DNA of 64,000 nt, taken from assembly GCA_037039685.1 (NCBI GenBank), contig JAWNGF010000010.1:1922001-1986000 (forward strand), given 5' to 3'. Shown one piece after another: positions 45,795 through 55,820 of the stretch; within the stretch, counting starts at the first letter, position 1, and the number at the start of each line of letters is the position of its first letter. Under the pieces are notes generated by a model that saw only the letters and a program-made list of their open reading frames with translations, made no database searches and was not told the origin of the DNA. This DNA comes from Ceratobasidium sp. AG-K (Eukaryota > Basidiomycota > Agaricomycetes > Cantharellales > Ceratobasidiaceae). A program made the position numbers and the translations under genes.

Positions 45795-47572
45795 ATGAAG
45801 GCTCCGAAGCAGCGAGAGAAGATTAGCCAGAAGGCTCCTATATGGTGGTCAAACGCAATATTCTTTGTGTCTATGCACATAGGAGCAGTAATTGGGATGT
45901 ATTTTTATCCCATATGGCAGGCACCATGGCAGACCGTGATTCTGTGTATCTTGTCGTGGCAGTTGGCTTCATTTGGGTACTTGGTCTCGTACCATTGACA
46001 ATTGGGTGACTCGCTAACGCGAATTTTACAGTATTACAATAGGGTATCACAGGCTGTGGTCCCATCGTTCCTTTGCCGCTCGGAGGCCGCTGAGAGTGGT
46101 TCTAGCTATCATGGGTGCTCTGGGGTTTCAAGGATCAATTAAGGTATAATGATTCTCTCACAGGATCCCTATCTCTCATAAGGGGTTCGCGCAGTGGTGG
46201 TGCTTGAGACACCGCCTTCATCATAGATTCACGGACGATCCGGTCCACGATCCCTATGCCGCGACCCGGGGACTTCTGTACGCACATGTCGGATGGATCT
46301 TTCGTAAACCGCATTACGAGAGGATGTCGCGAGTTGAGAAGGATGACCTGGAAGCCGACCCAGGTATGCGCCTTGGATCCGTGTGCTGAGCTTTAACTGA
46401 TGAATCTTCCGGTAGTCGTCCGGCTTCAACATGAATTCTATATTCCAATCGCCCTATTCTTTGGACTTATCGCACCGACCTTGCTTGCGTATCTTTGGGA
46501 CGATGCCATTGGCGGATATTTGTACGGTGGAATAGTAGCTCGTTTGTTGAGTGTGTCATCTCACGTACCATGATTCACTTCATTTCAACTCACCCGGATC
46601 GCCAGTTTGGCATTGTACATTCATGATTAACTCGCTTGCGCACTGGCAGGGACTTCAGCCCTACACTGATGAGATGACTGCTCGAGGAAATTTGGTGAGC
46701 GCAACGTCTATCCCCTTTTTCACAATGGGTATCACGTGTCCCTGAGAGGCTGACCAACGTCGATCAATTTGCCAAACACGGCGGCTTAGATTCTTGCTCT
46801 TTTCACTTCGGGAGAAGGGAATCACAACTATGTAAGTTAGTTTCACAATTTTTTCACTCTTAAAAGTGTCTGAATGTGTATAGCACGTACGTCTGAATAT
46901 CTGAGCTTGCATATTAATTTCACGATTGATGCATCTCACAGCATGCATTCCCACACGATTTTCGCAACGGCCCGTGCATACAAGATTGGGATCCATCTAA
47001 ATGGATAATATGGGCTCTCCACCGATTCACGCCACTAGTGACCCGCGTACGTCGTGCACGTGAAGAAGATATTTCACGAGCCCGTCGATGGATGACGTAT
47101 ATTCAAGCTCTCGGCAAGGATCATCTCCCACATGGATGGGAGGCTCTAGATGATTCCTTCTTTGATACTACTTCCGGAATTCTAGAGGTCTCGAACGATA
47201 TTATCGAGGTACAAGAATACGAAGAATGGGATACTGCACGGCTCGAATCGTACATAGCCTCGGAGCGCCGGCTGGTTTTGTTGATTGATGGATGGGTTGT
47301 GGATATCACCAAGTATATGAGCGAGCATGTGAGTTCTAACGCTGTGCAAAAAGAGGCTCAGAGTTCTTCCGCTGACTTGGACTCGGGCCTGGTTCAACCT
47401 TTTTCTCAAGCCTGGGGGATCGGCCATGCTTCGACAGTACTCCGTCAAACCCGGGTCGAGTTCGGACACTACGCAAGATGCAAGCTGGGCGTTTGATGGT
47501 GGAATGAATAGTCATACTCGAACTGCGCGCGCTAGGATGAGGTCTCTTCGTATTGCCCGCTTCATTTCATAG
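45795..47572 (+). CDS. OLE1: Delta-9 acyl-CoA desaturase with C-terminal cytochrome b5
   Basis: Introduces the 9,10 double bond into stearoyl/palmitoyl-CoA at the ER membrane. Membrane stretches (WWSNAIFFVSMHIGAVIGMY, WQTVILCILSWQLASFG) precede the first His box HRLWSH, then WWCLRHRLHHRFTDDPVHDP (second box, H-x-x-H-H). After exons with FYIPIALFFGLIAPTLLAYL and NSLAHWQGLQPYTDEMTARG comes EGNHNYHAFPHDFRNG (third box). The C-terminal cytochrome b5-like domain has LIDGWVVDITKYMSEHPGG, with the haem-ligand His of HPGG, then WAFDGGMNSHTRTARARM with the second His. This is the Ole1 architecture of fungi. The N-terminus is shorter than in many relatives, so an upstream exon may be missing. The stop is at 47570-47572. 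Confidence 0.87.
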
Positions 47573-49334
47573 ACGTCGGACGTTGATAGAGCAATACACC
47601 CCAACAACGATGATTATGACTTGGTTGACCCACAACAATGGCAGCCATCATGGGAATGATTAAGCCGTTTAACCCAGTCCGTAAGCAGATATTAATCGGA
47701 GCGACTCGAGTCCGAGAGCAACCGCAATGCATGCGAGCAATCGGGTCATTTCTCTCGATTTGAAATTGATTGATAGGCAGAGTGATAATTAGATAAATGC
47801 CGATCACTTGATTCTTCCCCTGGCAATCCCGAACCGAGCATTCATGGCACTCTTCTTCCCCTCACTTCCATCAGACATGCCACATTATTAATCCTCTCCT
47901 GATGTTCCTCTCATGTTATATTCGATATTGTTCTACCCCTGGATATCCGACTGTACGCAAGTCTTGGCTCGAGGGCATGTCTGGGCTCGGCACGGCGCCG
48001 GCTACCCTAGGAATCCCGTAAACAAGAGGAAATTGATCGCACAATGATGGAGGATACTGTTCGAAATGATGACTCGAGGACAAACTCATTTCAGCCACAA
48101 TCATTATTAACCATTGGGTGGAGGCTCCCGTTCGTGGGCCGGCCATGGTCGGCATACACAAACACCGAACACCTCCTTCCAGCCGCTTCCTTCTTTCTGC
48201 GGATAACATCTGGACGTTGGGCTTTACTTGACATATCACGGCGCTCTTGTTTGTTGGGGGAGCTGGGATCCAGGATCCGGTCGCCAGTCACAATCAGTGA
48301 CTATGGATCTGGGGTGTTGCCCGTGGATATCTGGCCGTCTACCATACTGGTTTGAATCTTATCCTGGTGGAAGACTCTGTAGGCCTGCTACCCTGGATTG
48401 CACAATTATCTTTGTCTGGACACAAAACGAGACAGTCAAAGCGTGGTCCGAGGTTTAGCCGCTCGAGAAGCCAGTGTAGTGAAGCGCCGAGTTCTATAAC
48501 TGGTAGTTTGTCACTTTTTGTTACCCAAGAATTGGACAAGATATGCAAATAGATACCTAAATGGATGCGGCGCCAAAATGGTTGACAGCCTACGCGAAGA
48601 TCTGCTGGACCTGAGACTATGTGCTCTGCACCGCTGCCGAGGTGCATATGGGTGACAGTTTGCCTAAGGAAAGTGGACTCAAGCGGCACGGCATATTTGA
48701 TCTATAGCCTCAATCACGGAACGCCCAAAGCCGTCCATGTAGCGGGCACAGCGGCGTTGGGGATGGATCGTGGACCGCCCATCGGATTGCCGACCGAGTT
48801 CCACGCATCGACGCCGCCGAGTCAAAAGTTGGTCCCATTAGGTTCTGTACTCGCTCCGTAACATGTGCTCACGTACTCAAAGGGGTTATACAGTGATAAG
48901 TTTAACTTTACATTTTGATTTGCCGCGGGGGGTGTCCACATCGCATCCATGCCGAAGTTTAAACGATTGGAACAACTGATTTCCTTTGTGAACATGGATG
49001 GGCGGATCGAATTGGTAGGATGCTTCTTTCAGCTCATTTCGTCAAAAAGGAAATACGAAATTCAGCTGTCCGATGCAGATTATCGACTATCCATGATTGC
49101 CCACCCAAACATCCGTCCGATCGCCCAAGAAATCTTTCCCTTACGGCGGCTCTTTGTTTGCGGACCCCTTGACGGTGGTGAGGCGGATCAGTATTGCTCA
49201 GCCCAACTCCGTCCACGGGAATTCTGCTCGGCCCAGGACCGCTCACTGCTAGGAACAGTCACGGAGCATGTCGGCATAGGACGCCGAAATGCCTCCTCTC
49301 TTACATTGGCACGCATACATGGGCAAGCGAGGCG
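47573..49334. other. 1.8 kb gene-poor stretch upstream of laccase C
   Basis: Short overlapping frames only. The frame near 48949-49566 runs straight into the laccase C first exon in another frame and looks incidental. No domain was recognised. Confidence 0.35.
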
Positions 49335-49341
49335 TTTAAAA
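49335..49341 (+). promoter_or_regulatory. TATA-like box of laccase C
   Basis: TTTAAAA lies 69 bases upstream of the ATG at 49404, the same spacing as the TATAAAA boxes of laccases A and B. Confidence 0.5.
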
Positions 49342-49403
49342 GGCTCAAAGCAGATTGTACTCTCTCCCCATCGGTGCTCTTCACTCAGTTCTCCGTTCTC
49401 AAG

Positions 49404-51760
49404 ATGCTTTCTCGCATCGCTCTCTTCTCTCTCCTCGCTGCGGTCTCAGAGCCCACTCTCGCTGCCATCCGCAACTACAACTTTGACATTCGCAACGTCA
49501 ATGCGGCCCCCGACGGCTTTCAGCGTTCTGTCGTATCCGTCAATGGCATATTGCCTGGGACGTTGATCAAGGTATGCTGAATGCAGTTTGGGCTGCTCTC
49601 ATCGTCTAACACATCTTGCAGGCGAACAAGGGCGACACCCTCCGTGTCAACGTGACCAACTCGGTATGTTCTCATTCTGTTTCAGACAGATGAATATCTA
49701 AATTAGTTCGCAGCTCACCGATGCAAGCATGCGTCGTGCTACAACTATCGTAAGCTCACCCCCCCATCACTGCAATTAGGTGGCTAACTTCGTATTCACA
49801 GCATTGGCACGGATTGGTACGCGCCAAGACAAATAATATTGCGTTCACACTAACCCACTCTATAGTTCCAAACGACCACAGCCGATGAAGATGGCCCGGC
49901 CTTCGGTATGCTCGCATCTCCCATTCTATCTGATACAGTGTACTGACCCCCGCATTAGTAACCCAATGCCCCATTTCACAGTTCCAATCGTACACGTACG
50001 AAATCCCACTCCACGACCAGACTGGCACCATGTGGTGCGTCCTACTGAAAATGGACCCCCCCTAATGCGCATTTGACACTCGTGTGATTGCAGGTATCAC
50101 AGCCATCTGTCCAGTCAATATGTCGATGGATTACGCGGAGCCCGTAAGTCGAAATCATTTGCCTGATTGATTGACGATCCTGATGATCTGTTCTAGTGAT
50201 TATCTATGGTACGTCCCAAGCGGGAAGTAACGGTCGCGTAATGTAACACTTTGGATAGACCCCCAGGACCCGCACCGGAACTTGTACGATGTCGATGATG
50301 AGAATACAGTGATCATGCTGGAAGATTGGTATCACACCCCCGCACCGGTGCTTGAGCAGCAGATGAACAGCCCCAACAATACTGCTCTGCTTTCCCCGTA
50401 CGTTCCTTTCATCTTTTGGTGTGTGAACTGGTCGACTCACAACGTGTAGTGTTCCGGATGCGGGTCTAATCAATGGCAAAGGACGATACGTCGGTGGTCC
50501 TCAAGTTACTCGCTCGGTCATCAATGTCCAGAAGAACAAGCGATACCGCTTGCGCGTTATCAACGCCTCGGCCATCGGCTCATTCACCTTCTCCATCGAG
50601 GGACATAGTCTGACCATCATTGTAAGCAAGACCGCTTACCTATCTTCGCTGCTAATCTGACGAGGTGTGTAGGAAGCGGATGGTATCCCTCATGAGCCTT
50701 TAGTCGTCGACAGCTTCCAGATCTATGCTGGTCAACGCTACTCGGTCATCGTACGTCCTAGGCCAATATTTTATCCACGCATATACTCACATCTACTTCT
50801 AGGTTAATGCCAACCAGACTGCCGCGAACTACTGGATCCGTGCTCCGATGACCGTCGCCGGTGCGGGAACCAACGCCAACTGTAAGTGCCTTCCTCCTGC
50901 GCTTGAAAAAGTAGCTGAATTTGTACCCAAGTGGACCCAACGAACGTCTTTGCCGTATTGCGATATACCGGTGCGCCTGCCGCTGAGCCCACTACCGAAC
51001 AGGGAACTGCGATCGGTACCCCGCTCGTTGAGGAGAACTTGCACGTGAGTTGCCTCAATGGTATGATAAAGGACAACACTGACGAGTTTGCATAGGCCTT
51101 GATCAACCCCGGTGCACCCGGGGGCTCTGCCCCTGCCGACGTCTCGCTCAACCTCGCCATCGGCCGCAGCACAGTCAACGGTGTCCTCCAATTCACATTC
51201 AACAACATCAAGGTACGCCCACCCACCCCTTCCTAAATTCCACGCTAACCATTCCGCAGTACCACGCTCCATCCCTCCCAACCCTCCTCAAGATCCTGGC
51301 CAACAACGCCAGCACCGATGCTGATTTCGGAACGACCGAGCACACGCTCGTCCTCCCTCACAACAAGGTCATCGAACTCAACATCACAGGTGGAGCTGAC
51401 CACCCGATCCATTTGCACGGACACGTATTCGACGTCGTCAAGTCCCTCGGTGGTACGCCCAACTACGTGAACCCGCCCAGGCGCGACGTAGTCCGCGTCG
51501 GTGGAACAGGTGTCGTCCTGCGTTTCAAGGTGAGTCGCACAGATGGTGGGGATCGAATCGAGACTGAAGGGGTGTAGACCGATAACCCGGGCCCGTGGTT
51601 CGTGCATTGCCATATCGACTGGCATCTCGAGGCCGGTCTTGCGCTCGTGTTTGCCGAGGCACCAGATGAGCAGCGGACGGGATCTGTAGCTGTTCAGCCC
51701 AACGCGGCCTGGAATCAGCTCTGCCCCAAGTACCAGGCTTTGGCTCCCGAGTTGCAGTAA
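49404..51760 (+). CDS. lcc: Laccase C (multicopper oxidase)
   Basis: A signal peptide ([20 protein letters not shown]) is followed by [20 protein letters not shown]. Copper boxes are [40 protein letters not shown] and [18 protein letters not shown], with Leu at the axial type-1 position. The C-terminus is [15 protein letters not shown]. The 5' intron pattern matches copies A and B, including a 12-base exon that codes for LIIY. The 3' half differs: the HPIHLHGH box, the following [12 protein letters not shown] and the [13 protein letters not shown] box are each uninterrupted, so at least four introns present in A and B are absent. The gene has about 16 exons and no frame break, making it the cleanest of the three laccases. 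Confidence 0.92.
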
Positions 51761-52040
51761 GTTGCTTGTGGAGTAAACGATCGACGATCATCGGGGGCCG
51801 AATAAAGTGAAGATGAAGGGTGGCGCAACGGACAAATGTCGGGTGTAAATTTCTGTTTCTACTTTGGGTGTATCTTGGCATGAAAATGAATACTTTCGAG
51901 TTTGATCACCGTGTGCCTTCAAAGAGAGATCTCAGGGTAGATAAGATAACGGGTTCCGCAGCAGGTACAAACAAGGGAGTATCGTACAGTCGGCAGCGAG
52001 GAAACATCAGAAGAAAATGATTATCACGCTCACGGGGTTC

Positions 52041-52797
52041 TTAACAGGTTGAATTCCGTGCCAAGCGGTCCTCCCAAGCCTTGACGCTCTTCCTCACGCT
52101 CGGACACACGGCCAACCGCTCCCGTTCACCCGAAACGCCTAGTTCTCGTCCTTTCCCGTCGACAAACCAGGTGATGTTGCGTCTTGCGCCGTCTCGGATG
52201 GCACGTGCGAGTGCGTGCCGACGGATGCTGAGGTTGAGCGAGTGGACGGCGGGGAGGAGAGCGCGCGCCACGTGTGGTGTGGCGGCTTCTCTGGGGTAGA
52301 GCGTTGCTAGGGCTGAGGATTCGGACTGGGGTGTACGCAGCAGGGAGGAGAGTTTGGTGCGGATCCGAGTGTGTTCGAGGTTTAGCGAGGCATTGAATTG
52401 GCGGACTGACTATATTATCAACGTAAATTTAAGTAGTGGCTAAGGAGTGGTTGAGGCACTTACGAGCGTTGAATACAAGTATTGGCCAGTACGCCACCTT
52501 CGTTCCATGTTGAGGCCACGCATTATATTCCAGTGCACGAGGTCTATGACTGAAGGGCGGTTAATAGAAAACAGGGAACGGTTGACTCGTTCGGGGGTGA
52601 ACACAAGCAGTCGAACACGGTGGAGAGCCGGGTCTCTGGTGAGCTTGCGAAGAATGCGACACGATACAGCCAGTGCATCAAGGTCGGGAAGGTCGATATG
52701 CCATGCTAGAGTATGTTAGATACGAACTTGACACGGACAGAAGACATACTTATCTGCAGCCAGATCTCTGGCGGAAAGGTCGGTGTGGTTGTCATGG
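52041..52797 (-). CDS. F-box-like protein
   Basis: The start at 52797 gives MTTTPTFPPEIWLQI, a short exon with the P-x-E-I-W-x-x-I pattern that opens many fungal F-box domains. After an intron come WHIDLPDLDALAVSCRILRK, LTRDPALHRVRLLVF, RSLFSINRPSVIDLVHWNIM and RWRTGQYLYSTL. The last exon contains EHTRIRTKLSSLL, ALLPAVHSLNLSIRRHALAR and AIRDGARRNITWFVDGKGRE, and ends DRLARNSTC. F-box proteins link substrates to the Skp1-Cullin ubiquitin ligase. The F-box is short and no repeat domain is visible, so the assignment is tentative. Its start overlaps or nearly touches the start of the divergent Ser/Pro-rich gene. Confidence 0.5.
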
Positions 52798-52902
52798 TCC
52801 AGACCAGGTCCAGGCACATTAGGTAATCACCCCACAAATGACGTATGGAGGATGGACTACAGGACCCTGGACAGCGCAAACTTTGTCTGTCTCCACCACC
52901 AC

Positions 52903-54305
52903 ATGCATGAGTCTACCACGCAACACAAGCGCCCATCTTCCTCGGAGACCATATCCAAGGCTGATTCTGGCTCTGGGCCAGCTTCTGGATCAGGCTCTGG
53001 CTCATCATCGGGCGGCTCTGGCGAGACAGCACGCCCCGCTCCCGCTCCCCCGCCAGAGACCATTACATTTACATTTTCGTCCAAGAGCTCACCATTTGCC
53101 CATTTATCTCCTCCTGGCTCTTTTACGTTTGTCTCTAAAAAGCGTGCTGAGAGCGACAGTTCACGCGATCGGTCACATCGGCGCCAACCCCCACCTGCGG
53201 CCCCGCTCCCACCCGGTTGGATCTCATTGTCTCCGCTCAAGCCAGTCACAGACATTTCGCCACCGCTCTTTCCCGCCGACTCGAAACGAACCACGGCCGT
53301 ATTTGCGTCGTCGACAAGCACCAAACAGTCGCCTCGTCTCTCGCTTGTTGCACAGCACCACCATGCCACGTCGCCCCACCCGTTATTTGACGCTCCACCC
53401 CACTTGATTACACCTCCCCACCCGATCCATTCAGTGAACTCTCGTCTGGAGGACTGGATGGCTACTTTCCCCCCATGCCACGCAAAGAGCACTCGAAATC
53501 CAGGTCGAAACCGTCGACGAACATCAAACACCCCCAGCCCCGCAATCTCCCGTCTCAACCAGCACCGACCACACGCAGCTCTTCACGTGCGCTCACCATC
53601 AAGCCGAGCAAATCCCAGGCCACCCCCCGGGCACTCCTCCCTTCCGCCTCAGTTCCGCCCCAGGAATCCAGCAGTTCTACCCCCAAGCGTCTACAATCCC
53701 GGAAATCCACCCCTCCGCAATCCCGACCCTCGCCCCTGTCTCAACCGTCCATCTCGGTGTTTAGGGATTGCTTTGGCGTGCTCACCCACGTCGAGAATGT
53801 TTTTCCTGCGCGCAAGCAGCGGTCGCGTAGCACGAGTCGGAGTCGAAGTCAGAGCGGGTCTGGCGCCGAGAATGTGCCTGGCGTAGGGTCCGGCTCTGGC
53901 CCGAGCGAGTTTCAGAAACGCTGGACGCGGCGGTGGCTGCGCCGTACTATGCGTGGGGTGGGGAGTATGGGCAGCGGGAGTACTAGCTCAGGTGGGTCGG
54001 GGCGTATGTCTGGTGGGCAGAGGTTAGGGTCGGGGGGTGGAAGTGGAGGGGGGATGAGAGATTGTAGTTTGGGATCGGGGATGGGCACTCCTAGCTCTGG
54101 AGCAGGAAGCCTGGTGAATGCGATGGTCAACCTCGGAATGCGCGCCTTGGCAGCCACACAGGCTGACGGGTCCCAGGATTCACTCGATCGGGTTCGCGTA
54201 TCTAGGAGTAATGCGCCCTCGCCTACAGCTGCGACCATTGCGAGCTCAGAAGCCGAGGTCGACGCGGGAGGTAACGAAGCTCCTGCAATTGCCGCCACCG
54301 CTTAA
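52903..54305 (+). CDS. Ser/Pro-rich low-complexity protein with one frame slip
   Basis: A long frame containing HESTTQHKRPSSSE, Gly/Ser runs, ITFTFSSKSSPFAHLSPPGS and PPGWISLSPLKPVTDIS runs to MATFPP. There a C6 tract (53469-53474) separates it from the next frame, which continues MPRKEHSKSRSKPSTNIKHP. That frame goes on to SISVFRDCFGVLTHVENVFP, an Arg/Ser run, WTRRWLRRTMRG, a Gly/Ser-rich stretch and NAMVNLGMRALAATQ, ending APAIAATA. Adding one C joins the two halves smoothly. Possible starts are 52783, 52852 and 52903; the last avoids overlap with the F-box-like gene. The composition suggests a disordered protein. No function is recognised. Confidence 0.5.
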
Positions 54306-55820
54306 GAGGTTACTTTCACAGATTTTTAGTTGGGTAGGCATGTTTATGGGTTTTATTCATGTACTTTCACGGTCGCATCTTGTCTCGCACACACGTTTTC
54401 TTGACTTCGCATTGTGTTCTTATCTGCAATCATCTCTACTGCCCACATCTGGTCTTTTAGTGTACACTAGCATATGCTTACTATGGTAATCATGACATAC
54501 CCACCCTCCGCCCTAACGCAACAGATGCCTGCGGGTACAGTCGTATCCAGTGTGACCTTGTGGACTTGGGCGCCAAGCCGGCTTGTCAACCACCAACTAG
54601 CAGTTGCAAGCGCCATTGACTAGCTCGTTACACTCTTTGAAGTTGGTTCATAAGTCGGGAATGCGACTATGGAGCTCGTACGCTCGTGATGACTCCTCGC
54701 ATTTGCCAGTTTGTCAAAAATGAAAGCGAGCCATTGTTAGGAACCACCATGGAACCCAAACCTGCGATTTTTCTGCAGGCGAGAACCGCATGTTATATGC
54801 GGTTCACCGGCAAAATCCGCAGGTTACGTCTGGATTTGATCTTAGCTCCTCAGACGCTCAGTCCAAGGTGCGCAGGTTGACCCTCTATCGTTAATCATTG
54901 TCTGGTGAGATCTCACGAGATGTTGATTCTTTGCTGACGACTACAATAATTTACCCCGTAGCTGGTCTCTAATTCCGCTTGTGATACATGCACTTATCTC
55001 TTCTTACTTCGTGCATTCGTATCACTGTGGACAGAATCAGTGCAAGGTTGTGAGTCCAAATACTGTATATGTGAGTTATTTCAGTTCAACACAGCATGCA
55101 ACAAACATCGGAAACGCTAGCGACAGAAATCCTGTTGATTCATTCCACTGCCTGGGCAATATTCTGAGTACGGATATGTTTTTATATCCCCCGAATGCGA
55201 ATGAAGGGACCCTAAGTTCTGAAACTACCTTTTTGTGAACGTCGAACTCGTCAATGTCCTACAGAGGCCGGAATGAGACAAGGATATTTATGCGTGCTTA
55301 GGTGACGTACAAAGTGGTAATTTATTTATTCGCACCAGCATGCAAGCTGGGACTGGCTGCACTCTGTGAAATACGTTCATATCAATCGGAGCCTGTCCAA
55401 CCCCGGTTGTTTTCTATGATTCGGGGGGCAGACCACTGCTCGGTGGAGTTGGACTCATTGGAGTATTGGCATTGGTATCTGTCGCCCCGTTGGCTGCTGC
55501 ACTATTCGACGTCTGATTGAACAAAGGAAGGAAAGGAACGAAAGCAAGACCAAAGCTCATCCACTTGTGGTCAATTGCTGTAAACTCATATAAATTGTGT
55601 GAATTTCGGCGGACAATTTTGACCGTGAAGCACCTTGCTGTTAGCAAGGAACGGAAACAGGGAATTACACCACGTGCTACTTGGAATTGGCCATTGACCA
55701 CAAACGACGATGATTAGCGCTCTACTGATTCTACACGTGTGCGAGGCATGGCGAGCAGTGCCGCGCCAGATTGAATAAGAGGACAAACCACGGCATCGGA
55801 TGCGACCAGCGACGACGACG
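54306..55820. other. 1.5 kb gene-poor stretch with a small hairpin element
   Basis: Short incidental frames on both strands. The only structured feature noticed is the inverted repeat at 54761-54823. Confidence 0.4.
54761..54823. repeat. Imperfect 63-base inverted repeat
   Basis: The inner stem is exact: GAACCGCAT (54783-54791) and ATGCGGTTC (54797-54805) around a 5-base loop. The outer arms, CCTGCGATTTT and AAAATCCGCAGG, pair with one mismatch or bulge. It could be the core of a small inverted-repeat transposon or a hairpin at an RNA end. Confidence 0.6.

Noticed and set aside
48949..49566. 205-codon plus-strand frame upstream of laccase C
   Set aside because: Its end overlaps the laccase C signal peptide exon in another frame, and its content shows no domain or splice logic.
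52857..53558. 233-codon minus-strand frame
   Set aside because: It is antisense to the Ser/Pro/Gly-rich gene and has only compositional runs (Gly/Glu/Pro), with no family motif.
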